Below are positions 6,953 through 17,300 of a DNA stretch of 64,000 nt, one piece after another; the first letter of the stretch is position 1, and every line of letters starts with the position of its first letter. This stretch comes from Pasteurella sp049941595 (GTDB lineage: Bacteria; Pseudomonadota; Gammaproteobacteria; Enterobacterales; Pasteurellaceae): positions 1 through 64,000 of the forward strand of contig JBNFNA010000002.1 of NCBI GenBank assembly GCA_049941595.1, written 5' to 3'. A program made the translations under genes and the position numbers. The notes beneath the pieces were generated by a model. That model saw only the letters and a list, made by a program, of their open reading frames with translations, was not told the origin of the DNA and did not search any database.

Positions 6953-9190
6953 ATGTCATTCAAACGAAAAACGCTTGCGATTTTTGTAGCACAAGTTTGT
7001 TGCCTACCAGCGATTGCAAGTAATACAACTGTTGCATTAGAGCCGATTATTGTTGCAGAAATCTCGAATACAACGACAGTGATTAATTCACAAAAACTCG
7101 AGAAAGAAAACCCGAAAGATATTAAAGCCCTATTAAACTCCACACCAGGGGTGAAAGTGACTAATTTGGGCTTAGCACAATTAGGTGATATTGAAGTACG
7201 TGGTATGGGAGGCAGTGGCGATATCTTTGGGACTGGTGCTAACCGAGTCACAATGGAATTAGACGGGATGGATATTAACCAAAGCTTTAATTTCGGTCAC
7301 TCAACACGTCACGGTAGACAATATTTTGATACTGCCGATCTTAAACGAGTCGAAATTAATAAAGGCCCAAATAGTGAAGGATTAGCTGGGAGTGTACGTT
7401 TCCAAACCAAAGATCCAATGGATTATATTCAACCAAATCAACGCACTGGCGGTCAACTTCGTGCGGGGTATTTAGGCGATTCTGATATGTATTCACTTGG
7501 TGTGACTGGTGCAACCTTACTAGGTGAAAATAGTAGCGCACTAGTTAGCTATAACCGCCGCTGGTTTAATGAATTCGATAACAAAGGCGGATTAGATGTA
7601 AGAGGAGAACAACGTACAAAAAGCAATCCTTCCACTGCTTATAGTAACTCACTTAACTCAAAATTTGTGTTTGCACCAAACAACACGCATAAATTCACGA
7701 TGATGCTCCAGCACTACGATTTAAAACGTAATGCTTATTTGGAAAATAAAATTGACACCGTTACAAATCGTAGTGGTGTTTTCAGCTATCACAATTATGA
7801 GAATATTCAAAAAAATCAACGTGATGCGATTGCATTCCAGCACGAAATTCACAAAAACGTAGGGCTATTTGATAGTATGAGCTGGCAACTATCAGTGCAA
7901 AAAATGAAAAGTGAAAGTACCACTATTTATGCTCATACAGAAACGCTAAATCCACCTAAACCTAAACCTGGGAATGGTGCTACTCCACAACCAACACCAC
8001 CAACACCTGCACCACCAGCTCCTGTGCAACCACAATACAAAGAAACACATTCAGCAGATTATTTCAAATCCTCAATGGTGACATTAAAAACAGATTTTAA
8101 TAAATCCCTCGGGGAGGATATTTTGCACGAATTAAATTATGGCTTAAAACTGCAACACAGCCAGCTACAATCTGCAACCAACACAAGGGTAGCGACACAG
8201 CAATCTGTGAATAACAGAATTCGCGCCTATTTCCCAAAACAAAAACAATGGCAAGCGAAAGTGCATTTCGCCGATAAAATCACCTTTGGCAAATCAGGTT
8301 TGAGCTTAACGCCTTCCGTTCACTTAACTCATATTAAAGTGAAACCGGGTATGGAAAATATTACCTCAAAGAAAGCACCAAGCTTGTTTAATTATAGCCG
8401 TAATGCTTTCGGTTATGGTTTACGCTTAGATTACTTGGTTAATGAAGCAAACTTAGTTAGCTTGAATTATCAACACGCGACCCGTCTTCCTGGTTATGGT
8501 GAAACCAATGGACAAAGTTATGGGCACTGGCCTTCAAAACCAAATCCGAATTTAAAACCTGAAATTTCAACAGGTGTTGATCTCACTTGGAGTAGCGAGG
8601 GCTATTTAGGTAAACAAACCACTACGATTTTCTATAATAAATATCGTGACTTAATCAGCCTAGATATGTCTGAATGTGGCAAAGATTTCAATGGTACAAC
8701 ACCTTGCCAATTAATTAACGAGGAAGGTAAAACTTATACTTATGGCGTTGAATTTGAAGGTAAATTCAACTTAGATGTAATTGGTCTAGCAAAAGGAATG
8801 ACCTTAGATGCTGGTTTTTCTTATGCCAAAGGAAAAGACGTTTATGGCCGACCAAGAGGGCGTATTGACCCAATTACTGGCTTTGTTGGCTTAGGTTATC
8901 AAGATCCAATGGATGTTTGGGGGCTTAATACCAAATTGAAATTCGCCGCAGAGAAAAAAGCAAAAGACTTACCAAAAAATGTTGAACCTTTACCAGGCTA
9001 TGCCGTTGTAGATTTAACCGCTTACTATAATGTGACTAAGCAATTTAATATCAGTGCGGGCGTATATAACCTGTTAGATAAAAAATATGCGATATGGTCC
9101 AACGCTAGAGGTAATATCGAGAATGGTAACTACGATGGCTACACTGAAGCCGGACGCCACTTTGGGGTAAATCTGCGTTATAACTTCTAG
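6953..9190 (+). CDS. TonB-dependent outer-membrane receptor, probably for heme
   Basis: A 745-residue protein with an N-terminal signal peptide (cleavage near residue 22, after AIAS), a plug domain (about 30-160; GDIEVRGMGGSGDIFG, LDGMDINQSF, VEINKGPNSEGLAGSVRF) and a 22-strand barrel ending in NLRYNF with the terminal phenylalanine. NPNL at about 531 is a motif of heme/hemoglobin receptors, which is why I favour heme. A proline-rich segment (about 334-363) lies in what should be a surface loop. A cysteine pair (SECGKDFNGTTPC, about 570-582) probably ties another loop. It is preceded by the best Fur box in the window. The exact ligand cannot be read from sequence. Confidence 0.88.
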   Translation: MSFKRKTLAIFVAQVCCLPAIASNTTVALEPIIVAEISNTTTVINSQKLEKENPKDIKALLNSTPGVKVTNLGLAQLGDIEVRGMGGSGDIFGTGANRVTMELDGMDINQSFNFGHSTRHGRQYFDTADLKRVEINKGPNSEGLAGSVRFQTKDPMDYIQPNQRTGGQLRAGYLGDSDMYSLGVTGATLLGENSSALVSYNRRWFNEFDNKGGLDVRGEQRTKSNPSTAYSNSLNSKFVFAPNNTHKFTMMLQHYDLKRNAYLENKIDTVTNRSGVFSYHNYENIQKNQRDAIAFQHEIHKNVGLFDSMSWQLSVQKMKSESTTIYAHTETLNPPKPKPGNGATPQPTPPTPAPPAPVQPQYKETHSADYFKSSMVTLKTDFNKSLGEDILHELNYGLKLQHSQLQSATNTRVATQQSVNNRIRAYFPKQKQWQAKVHFADKITFGKSGLSLTPSVHLTHIKVKPGMENITSKKAPSLFNYSRNAFGYGLRLDYLVNEANLVSLNYQHATRLPGYGETNGQSYGHWPSKPNPNLKPEISTGVDLTWSSEGYLGKQTTTIFYNKYRDLISLDMSECGKDFNGTTPCQLINEEGKTYTYGVEFEGKFNLDVIGLAKGMTLDAGFSYAKGKDVYGRPRGRIDPITGFVGLGYQDPMDVWGLNTKLKFAAEKKAKDLPKNVEPLPGYAVVDLTAYYNVTKQFNISAGVYNLLDKKYAIWSNARGNIENGNYDGYTEAGRHFGVNLRYNF

Positions 9191-9224
9191 TCCATTCACT
9201 TTATTACAAAACTTTTGAAAAAGT

Positions 9225-9273
9225 AACCGCACTTTGACGCATCATTCAAAGACCAAAGTGCGGTTAATTTTTT
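9225..9273 (+). terminator. Terminator after the receptor gene (facing uptake signals)
   Basis: AACCGCACTTTG (9225-9236) pairs perfectly with CAAAGTGCGGTT (9254-9265), then AATTTTTT. This probably separates the receptor from the next gene. Confidence 0.85.
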
Positions 9274-9340
9274 GCTATTTTTCTTCATCCATAATTGCTT
9301 TAAAATAGCCGCACTTAATATCAGGATGATAGGTAACATA

Positions 9341-10312
9341 ATGAAAGGTATCAGTTTTCTTTTTCTTCTTTTCTCTTTATTTTCTTGGAATAGCTGGGCC
9401 GCGAGTTGCACAGCATCCAATTTAGATGTGGTTGTGCTCGGCTCTGGCGGACCAGAAATTCAATTATTTCGCAGCAATCCGCCACCACAAGTAAGAGCTT
9501 CCGCAAGTTATTTAGTGCGTGAAAATGGGCAAGCAAAATTTTTAGTGGATTTAGGCACGGGGGCATTACAAAATTTTGCTAAAGCCGATGCTAAAATCGA
9601 AGATCTTAAAGCGATCTTTGTCAGTCATTTCCACGTGGATCATATCAATGATTTACCAGCATTGTTAAAAGCCTCTTTCTTCTCCGATCGTATAGACGAT
9701 CTGCCGATTTATGGCCCAACCGGTAACGAAGTGATTCCCGATACGGCACAATTTCTTTCTCGTTTATTTGGTGAAAATGGTGCTTATGCTTATTTATCTG
9801 ATTTTCTAAGCGGTGATGCAAATTATCTCGCCAAACCAATTTCAGTTAATGCGGATAAGCATCACCCAGTGCTATTTACGACTGAAATTGACGGCTTCCA
9901 AATTCAAGCTATCGGCACGGAGCACGGTTTGCTTCCTGCTCTTGCTTGGCGAATTGAAAAAAATGGTTGTAGCGTTGTGTTTTCAGGGGACACAAATAAT
10001 AAAGGCAAAACATTAAATACGTTAGTAAAAAATGCGACTTGGTTTGTAGCGCACAATGCGGTGCCGGAAAGTAGCCAAGATAGAGTGGCACAAAAATTAC
10101 ATATGAAGCCATCAGAAATTGGTGATATAGCACAGCAAGGCGAAGTCAAAAATGTGCTTTTAAGCCACATAATGCGTCGTACTGAAAATGCTAAAACAGA
10201 AACGAAACAAGTCATTGAACAACGCTATAAAGGAGTAATTCACTTTGCGGAAGATTGTGCTATCTATGCCTTAAATGGCGCAAACCAAACAGCAAGTTGC
10301 AAAAAACAATAG
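9341..10312 (+). CDS. Exported metallo-beta-lactamase-fold hydrolase
   Basis: A 323-residue periplasmic protein. I chose ATG at 9341 because it gives a clean signal peptide (basic start, LFLLFSLFSW core, cleavage after SWA) with AGGT eight bases upstream; the longer frame from 9272 would bury it. The mature part shows the metal motif SHFHVDH (about 100-106), a second-shell SGDTNNK (about 220) and a late SHIMRR (about 288). The fold resembles the RNase Z / arylsulfatase-like branch, but the signal peptide argues against RNA processing. Two cysteines in the first mature residues and near the C-terminus may pair. The substrate is unknown. It follows the receptor gene but has a terminator in between. 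Confidence 0.8.
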   Translation: MKGISFLFLLFSLFSWNSWAASCTASNLDVVVLGSGGPEIQLFRSNPPPQVRASASYLVRENGQAKFLVDLGTGALQNFAKADAKIEDLKAIFVSHFHVDHINDLPALLKASFFSDRIDDLPIYGPTGNEVIPDTAQFLSRLFGENGAYAYLSDFLSGDANYLAKPISVNADKHHPVLFTTEIDGFQIQAIGTEHGLLPALAWRIEKNGCSVVFSGDTNNKGKTLNTLVKNATWFVAHNAVPESSQDRVAQKLHMKPSEIGDIAQQGEVKNVLLSHIMRRTENAKTETKQVIEQRYKGVIHFAEDCAIYALNGANQTASCKKQ

Positions 10313-10437
10313 TGCGGCGATTAAATCGTAAAAATTGTTAATTTTTGTTTAAGAAACAATGTCTATCTGTTGAACTTTTCAGCATTATAGTGAATAATCT
10401 CTGTTATTTCGTAAGGTTATTAGTAAAGAAGTTTTTT

Positions 10438-11268
10438 ATGTGCCAATTATTAGGAATGAACTGCAACACGCCAACAGATATCGTGTTTTCTTTTGAAGGT
10501 TTTCGCCGTCGTGCTGGTTTAACAGACTGCCACTCAGATGGCTTTGGCATTGCCTTTTTTGAAGGAAAAGGCGTGCGTATTTTTCGTGATAATCAAGCAG
10601 CACATTCATCGCCTATCGCAGACTGTGTGAAGCAATATCACATCAAATCTTTTAACGTGATTGCGCACATCCGTAAAGCGACTCAAGGGGAAGTGAATAT
10701 TGAAAATACGCATCCTTTCATTCGTGAATTGTGGGGACAACACTGGGTTTTTGCTCATAACGGCAACTTAAAAAGCATTCCACTTCCACAAAGAGCTTTG
10801 TTCCACCCTATCGGCGATACCGATTCAGAAACCGCATTTTGTTATATGGCGAGTGAATTAAAAACACGTTTTAGCCAAAAGCCGAGTGAAATGGAACTCT
10901 TTGAGGCAGTGAAAGAAATTACCCTAGAAATTGTAAAAGGTGGCACCTTTAACTTTATCCTTTCAAACGGAGAATGGATGATTGCTCACTGTTCGACTAA
11001 CTTACATTATCTCACTCGCAAAGCCCCTTTTGGCAAAGCACAACGTGTTGATGATGATGGTGTTATTGACTTTAACGATCACGCTAAAGCCAGCGATAAA
11101 GTCACAATCATCACTACATTTCCACTAACCAAAGATGAAGTCTGGACAAAAATGGAACGAGGCGGTTTTGTTTTCTTCCAACAAGGTGAGAAAATCGCTG
11201 AAGTGCTAGGTGAAAAAGACGAAGCAATTATTGATGACGGCACATTAGGCTATCAAAAATGTGCATAA
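10438..11268 (+). CDS. yafJ: Class II glutamine amidotransferase, YafJ family
   Basis: A 276-residue cytosolic protein with the N-terminal nucleophile hydrolase fold. After removal of Met1 the catalytic Cys2 (MCQLLGMN) is exposed, which fixes the start at 10438 rather than the upstream in-frame codon at 10345. Conserved segments are GWGI-like DGFGIAFFEG (about 34-43), HIRKATQG (about 77) and FAHNGNLK (about 103-110), with SETAFCYM further on. The family provides glutamine-derived ammonia transfer or gamma-glutamyl hydrolysis, but the physiological substrate of YafJ is not known. It is flanked by a downstream hairpin terminator and appears monocistronic. Confidence 0.9.
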   Translation: MCQLLGMNCNTPTDIVFSFEGFRRRAGLTDCHSDGFGIAFFEGKGVRIFRDNQAAHSSPIADCVKQYHIKSFNVIAHIRKATQGEVNIENTHPFIRELWGQHWVFAHNGNLKSIPLPQRALFHPIGDTDSETAFCYMASELKTRFSQKPSEMELFEAVKEITLEIVKGGTFNFILSNGEWMIAHCSTNLHYLTRKAPFGKAQRVDDDGVIDFNDHAKASDKVTIITTFPLTKDEVWTKMERGGFVFFQQGEKIAEVLGEKDEAIIDDGTLGYQKCA

Positions 11269-11294
11269 TGCATCTAAATGCATTTCCCAATAAA

Positions 11295-11317
11295 GCGTGA
11301 TTTTTATCACGCTTTTA
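11295..11317 (+). terminator. yafJ terminator; stem also resembles a CRP half-site pair
   Basis: GCGTGA (11295-11300) pairs with TCACGC (11307-11312) around a 6-base loop, then TTTTATTTTG. The spacing GTGA-N6-TCAC equals a CRP core, but the T-tail and position after a stop codon favour a terminator. Confidence 0.75.
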
Positions 11318-11543
11318 TTTTGTTTAAATTTTATCCTAATTTTTTGTTAATAATCAGTTAATTAATGATATATTTTAATCAAATACAGGATAAAATACCG
11401 ATCTAAATCACAAATTCGATATTTAATTTAATTTTATTTTTGAATTTATACTCTAACCTGACTACTATAAGCACCTAATTCTTTTCCGCGTATCTATTTC
11501 ATACCTACGCACCTTGTTTCTCAACAACAAAATGGAGCATTAT

Positions 11544-12782
11544 ATGACAACGAAGTCTTGTGCAAAATGGAGTAAATTTGATCTTATTTGGGCATTAAAT
11601 TTATTTGGAACAGCCGTTGGCGCTGGGGTTTTATTTTTACCAATCAATGCAGGTAAAGGTGGTTTCTGGCCATTGGTCTTAATGGCAATTATCGTCGGTC
11701 CAATGACTTACTTTGCACACCGTGGGCTTGCTCGTTTCGTGTTATCTTCATCGAAAAAAGGCAGTGATATTACGGAAGTGGTTGAAGAACATTTTGGTCA
11801 CACCGCAGGTAAACTCATCACACTTCTCTACTTCTTCGCTATCTTCCCTATTCTTCTTATTTATGGCAACGGCATCACCAATACAGTTGATTCATTTATC
11901 GTAAACCAATTAGGAATGGAACCTGTTTATCGCCCATTACTTTCTTTTGTATTAATCGCAGCACTTATTTCTGTGATGTTAATGAGCGAAAAAATTATGC
12001 TTAAAATCACGGAATTTCTTGTTTACCCACTTGTGTTGATTTTATTAGCCTTATCATTGTATTTAATTCCAGAATGGAATACCTCAATGTTAAGTGAAAT
12101 GCCAACTGCCGATGCATTCATTAGCACACTTTGGATAACAATTCCGGTATTAGTCTTCTCATTCAACCACTCACCAGCAATTTCATCATTTGCTCAATCT
12201 CAACAACGTGAATATGGTGACTTAGAAAATACAGAAAAACACGCAAGCCGTACTTTAAAAGCAACTTCAACTATTTTATTAGTGTTTGTAATGTTCTTCG
12301 TGTTTAGCTGTGTATTAAGTTTAAGCCCGGCTGAATTAGCAGAAGCAAAAGCACAAAATATCAGTATCTTATCTTTTTTAGCGAATAAATTTGACAACCC
12401 TTACATCTCTTACTTAGGGCCATTAGTGGCATTCCTTGCAATTACAAGCTCATTCTTCGGTCACTATCTAGGGGCAAGAGAAGGTTTAGAAGGCCTAATA
12501 ACAAAAGTGAGCGGAAAAGACATCAATCGTAAAAAATTAAATTATACGACCGCAGTTTTCTTCTTGATTACACTTTGGATTGTGGCAATCATTAACCCAA
12601 GTATTCTCGGTTTAATTGAGTCGTTCGGCGGCCCAATTATCGCAGCGATCTTATTCATTATGCCAATGTATGCGATCCGCAAAGTACCAGCAATGCAACG
12701 TTACCAAGGTAAATTATCTAATATCTTTGTAGTTGCAATGGGACTATTTGCAATTTCAAATGTGATTTATGGGTTATTTTAA
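11544..12782 (+). CDS. sdaC: Serine transporter, HAAAP family
   Basis: A 412-residue inner-membrane permease with eleven predicted helices; it imports L-serine with protons. The N-terminal FGTAVGAGVLFLPINAGKGGFWPL (about 20-43) is the family's first re-entrant helix signature, and FNHSPAISSFAQSQ (about 207) is also characteristic. I chose ATG at 11544 because GGAG lies seven bases upstream; in-frame starts at 11514 and 11532 are less well placed. It is followed 63 bases later by serine dehydratase, forming the uptake-and-deamination pair seen in E. coli sdaCB and H. influenzae. Confidence 0.95.
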   Translation: MTTKSCAKWSKFDLIWALNLFGTAVGAGVLFLPINAGKGGFWPLVLMAIIVGPMTYFAHRGLARFVLSSSKKGSDITEVVEEHFGHTAGKLITLLYFFAIFPILLIYGNGITNTVDSFIVNQLGMEPVYRPLLSFVLIAALISVMLMSEKIMLKITEFLVYPLVLILLALSLYLIPEWNTSMLSEMPTADAFISTLWITIPVLVFSFNHSPAISSFAQSQQREYGDLENTEKHASRTLKATSTILLVFVMFFVFSCVLSLSPAELAEAKAQNISILSFLANKFDNPYISYLGPLVAFLAITSSFFGHYLGAREGLEGLITKVSGKDINRKKLNYTTAVFFLITLWIVAIINPSILGLIESFGGPIIAAILFIMPMYAIRKVPAMQRYQGKLSNIFVVAMGLFAISNVIYGLF

Positions 12783-12845
12783 AATTTAAAAATCCGTGTA
12801 GAATAGCCTCCTTTTTTACTCTCTTTAGGGAAAAGTAAGAACCTT

Positions 12846-14207
12846 ATGATTAGTGTATTTGATATGTTTAAAATTGGTATTGGACCATCCAGCTCCCATA
12901 CCGTCGGACCAATGAAAGCGGGCAAGCAATTTATTGATGACTTGATCGCACAAAATCAGCTTGAGCAAGTTACCACGCTCCAAGTGGATGTTTATGGTTC
13001 ACTTTCAATGACTGGACGTGGGCACAATACTGATATCGCTATCATTATGGGATTGGCAGGCTATTTACCACATAATGTTGATATTGATCTCATTCCTCGT
13101 TTTATTTCTGACTTAAAACAAACCGCACTTTTGCCAATTGCAGAAAACAAAAAAGTGGTGGATTTCGATTTTGATAACAATCTGATTTTCCATCAAACTT
13201 TTTTACCACTGCACGAGAACGGGATGAAAATCACAGCGTTTACAGGCGAAGAAGTCATTTATACCCAAACCTATTATTCTATTGGTGGGGGCTTTATTGT
13301 TGATGAAGCGCATTTTGGTCAAGAAGAAGAGCAAACTGTCGCTGTGCCATACCCCTATAAAAATGCGGCTGATATGTTAAAACACTGCCAAGAAAACGGT
13401 TTTGCGTTATCCACCGTCGTAATGCAAAACGAGTTAGCCTTACACGGCAAAGAAGCACTTAGCCAGCATTTGCAAAATGTGTGGGAAAGTATGAAAGCCT
13501 GCATCGACCACGGTGTGACGACTGAAGGGATCTTGCCTGGTCCATTACAAGTGCCACGCCGGGCAGCAACACTTTACCGTATGTTGAAAGCTAATAGCAG
13601 TTTATCTAATGATCCAATGAGCATTGTAGACTGGGTGAATATGTATGCTTTAGCAGTGAATGAAGAAAATGCGGCGGGTGGTCGTGTTGTCACAGCCCCA
13701 ACAAACGGTGCTTGTGGTATCGTTCCTGCCGTGTTTGCTTATTACGATAAATTCATTGCCCCAATCACACCAGAGATTACAGAGCGTTACTTGTTAACTT
13801 GTAGCTTCATTGGCTCACTTTATAAAATGAATGCTTCCATTTCAGGTGCAGAAGTAGGTTGTCAGGGGGAAGTCGGTGTCGCTTGTTCAATGGCTGCAGC
13901 AGGCTTGGCTGAAATTCTTGGCGGTAGCCCAGAACAAGTTTGTATCGCAGCAGAAATCGGTATGGAGCACAACCTTGGTTTAACTTGTGACCCCGTTGGA
14001 GGACAAGTGCAAGTGCCTTGTATTGAACGTAATGCGATTGCATCTGTAAAAGCAATCAACGCAAGCCGTATGGCATTACGCCGTACCACAAGCCCACGAG
14101 TTACCTTGGATAAAGTGATCGAAACAATGTATGAAACAGGGAAAGATATGAACGCAAAATACCGCGAAACCTCACAAGGTGGCTTAGCGGTTAAAGTCGT
14201 GTGTTAA
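12846..14207 (+). CDS. sdaA: L-serine dehydratase (iron-sulfur type)
   Basis: The enzyme deaminates L-serine to pyruvate and ammonia using a 4Fe-4S cluster rather than pyridoxal phosphate. The 453-residue single-chain form has the beta domain first (IGPSSSHTVGPMKAG, about 12-26) and the alpha domain after about 180. Cluster-ligand segments EVGCQGEVGVACSMAAAG (about 338-355) and LTCDPVGGQVQVPC (about 381-394) are intact. AGTAAGAACCTT precedes the start. It is co-oriented with sdaC and feeds pyruvate metabolism. Together they form an amino-acid catabolic unit typical of Pasteurellaceae, which grow on amino acids and lactate. Confidence 0.96.
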   Translation: MISVFDMFKIGIGPSSSHTVGPMKAGKQFIDDLIAQNQLEQVTTLQVDVYGSLSMTGRGHNTDIAIIMGLAGYLPHNVDIDLIPRFISDLKQTALLPIAENKKVVDFDFDNNLIFHQTFLPLHENGMKITAFTGEEVIYTQTYYSIGGGFIVDEAHFGQEEEQTVAVPYPYKNAADMLKHCQENGFALSTVVMQNELALHGKEALSQHLQNVWESMKACIDHGVTTEGILPGPLQVPRRAATLYRMLKANSSLSNDPMSIVDWVNMYALAVNEENAAGGRVVTAPTNGACGIVPAVFAYYDKFIAPITPEITERYLLTCSFIGSLYKMNASISGAEVGCQGEVGVACSMAAAGLAEILGGSPEQVCIAAEIGMEHNLGLTCDPVGGQVQVPCIERNAIASVKAINASRMALRRTTSPRVTLDKVIETMYETGKDMNAKYRETSQGGLAVKVVC

Positions 14208-14224
14208 TCTTGATTTTATCAAAT

Positions 14225-14285
14225 AAAAAGTGCGGTTGATTTTCAGAAAGTTTTAAAACTTTTCAAAAATTCACCGCACTTTTGT
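14225..14285. terminator. Bidirectional terminator between sdaA and dnaE
   Basis: AAAAAGTGCGGT (14225-14236) faces ACCGCACTTTT (14273-14283). A second nested inverted repeat (AAAGTTTT / AAAACTTT, 14247-14263) fills the loop. A- and T-runs on the two sides suit both converging genes. Confidence 0.75.
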
Positions 14286-14319
14286 TCTTCCAAATTTTGT
14301 TATTCCAAAGCTATTCGGC

Positions 14320-17300
14320 TTATTTAAATTCTAACTCAACCGCACTCTCACCTAACGTTTGCCCTAATTGTGCGATCAATTCATCCGTCGGATTGACAGA
14401 CCATTGAATGCCCATTTTCACCTTACATTTCCCTTCAGGGCTAGAATAATACACATTCATCGGCAAGCTGCCCCCGCTATATGGCTCAAGCATTGTTTTA
14501 AATTGTCGAATGAATAACGGTGTAATTTGCTCCTGTGATAAACACACCGCAAGGGCTTTCGCATAACGACTGCGTGCTTCATCTAAGCTCATTAGTTCAC
14601 GCACGGTCATTTTTAATCCGCCAGAGAAATCATCAAAGCTCACCTGCCCTGACACAATCACGATCGTGTCTTTTTGCAGTTTCTCGCCAAATTTTTCTAA
14701 GGCTTCACCAAATAACGTAATATCTAAACGACCAGAACGATCATCCAATGTGGCAATGCCTAAGCGATTGCCTTTTTTGGTGATTGCCACACGTGAAGCC
14801 ACCACTAAGCCACTTACCGTGCTCACTTGCCCTCGATAATTTGGCACTAAATCTTTTAATCGTGTTGAACTGTAATGCTCTAATTCTTTGATATAAGGAC
14901 TAATAGGGTGGCTACTTAAATAAAGCCCAAGGGTTTCTCGCTCACCATCTAAAATCACCTTTTCACTCCAACGTGGCGTGCTGGCGTAGGCTTTTTCCAC
15001 TTCCTCATAGCTTTCGGTCAATACCCCAAACATATCCGCTTGCCCCATTGCAGCATCTTTGGCATGTTGATCAGAGGCTTTTAAGGCATCTTCTAAATTT
15101 TTCGACAAGGCGGCACGATGCGGCCCTAACTTATCAAAAGCCCCCGATAAAATGAGGCTTTCAAAAGTACGGCGGTTGATTTTTTTCAAATCCACACGTG
15201 CACATAAATCAAATAAATCTTTAAAAATACCACCTTGTTCACGTGCTGCAATCAGGGCTTCAATAGGGCCTTCTCCCACACCTTTAATCGCCCCAATACC
15301 ATACACAATCTCACCTTGTTCATTGACACTAAAATGATGTTTGCCCGTGTTAATATCGGGTGGTGCCACTTTTAATCCCATACGCAAACATTCATCATAT
15401 AACCCCACGATTTTATCGGTATTGTCCATTTCTGAAGTCATCACCGCCGCCATAAATTCCGCAGGATAATGGGTTTTAAGCCATAAGGTTTGATAAGACA
15501 CTAAGGCATAAGCCGCAGAGTGGGATTTGTTGAAACCATAGCCTGCAAATTTTTCAACCAAGTCGAAAATTTTCATAGCAAGCTCACCATCTACGCCTTT
15601 TGCAATGGCACCTTTTTCAAAAATTTCACGCTGAGCCGCCATTTCTTCAGGCTTTTTCTTACCCATTGCACGGCGAAGCAAATCTGCCCCACCGAGGGTG
15701 TAACCTGCCAGCTCCTGGGCAATTTGCATCACCTGCTCTTGATACACAATGACACCGTAAGTCGGTTCTAAAATCGGTTTTAAACTCTCGTGCTGATATT
15801 CAGGATCAGGATAGGCAACAGGTTCATCACCGTGTTTACGGTCAATAAAGTTTTGCACCATGCCCGACTCTAACGGACCGGGACGAAACAAGGCAACTAA
15901 AGCGATAATATCCTCAAAACAGTCTGGTTGAAGGCGTTTAATTAGATCTTTCATTCCCCGAGATTCCAACTGGAATACAGCGGTGGTTTCAGAACGTTTT
16001 AATAATTCAAAGGACTCGGGATCATCTAATGGAATAGTGGAAATATCCACTAGCGGTTTCCCCTCTTTAGCAAGGCGTGTATTGATCATATCCAACGCCC
16101 ATTTGATAATGGTGAGCGTGCGTAAACCTAAGAAGTCAAACTTCACTAAGCCTGCATATTCCACATCATTTTTATCAAAGTGCGTAACGGGGTGCTTGCC
16201 TTCTGAATCGCAATAAAGGGGTGAAAAATCGGTAATTAATCCTGGCGAGATTACCACACCACCAGCGTGTTTACCCGCATTACGGGTCACCCCTTCCAGT
16301 TTGCGAGCCATATCGATCAAGGCTTTGACTTCTTCATCTGAATCATAAACCACTTGCAATTGAGGTTCTGCAGCAAAAGCTTTTGCAAGCGTCATACCCG
16401 GATCAGGCGGGATTAATTTAGAAATGCGATCCACAAAACCATAAGGGTGACCAAGCACACGCCCCACGTCACGAATTACCGCTTTTGCCGCCATTGTACC
16501 GAACGTAATAATTTGTGATACCGCACCACGCCCGTAAGTTTCGGCTACGTGCTCGATAACACGATCTCGACCGTCCATACAGAAATCCACGTCGAAGTCA
16601 GGCATTGAAACACGTTCTGGATTTAAGAAACGCTCAAAAAGCAAATCAAATTCAAGTGGATCAAGATCGGTAATCTTTAACGCATAAGCCACTAACGAGC
16701 CCGCTCCCGAACCTCGTCCTGGCCCTACGGGAATATCATTGTCTTTCGACCATTGAATAAACTCCATCACGATCAAAAAATAGCCCGGGAAGCCCATTTG
16801 GTTGATCACGTCTAATTCCACTTGCAAGCGCTCATCATATTCTGGGCGGCGTTCCTGGCGGACTTTTTCATCAGGGAACAACACTTTCAAGCGTTCTTCC
16901 AAGCCCTCTTTGGATTTTTTCACCAAGAAGTCTTCAGTAGACAGATCCCCAGTTGGAAATTGCGGTAAAAAATATTCGCCTAAACGAATGGTCACATTAC
17001 AGCGTTGTGCAATTAATAGCGTGTTTTCAAGGGCAGAAGGCACATCAGCAAACAGTTCACACATTTCTTGCTCTGAACGGAAATATTGCTGACTGGTATA
17101 AATTTTCGGACGTTTTGGATCATCAAGTGTGTAGCTGTCGTGAATCGCCACACGAATTTCGTGAGCCTCAAAATCATCTTCTTGTAAAAACAGCACATCG
17201 TTGGTTGCGACGACAGGTAAGCCTTTTTGTTCTGCATATTTGATGGCTAAGCTCACATAACGTTCTTCTTCATAACGCCCTGTTCTGCTCAAACTTAAAT

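Noticed and set aside
9272..9340. Longer N-terminus for the metallo-beta-lactamase-fold protein
   Set aside because: It would place 23 residues before a clear signal peptide and begins inside the tail of the terminator.
11295..11312. CRP-binding site (GTGA-N6-TCAC) upstream of sdaC
   Set aside because: The spacing fits, but the sequence is a stem followed by T-rich sequence just after the yafJ stop and about 230 bases from sdaC, so a terminator is the better reading.
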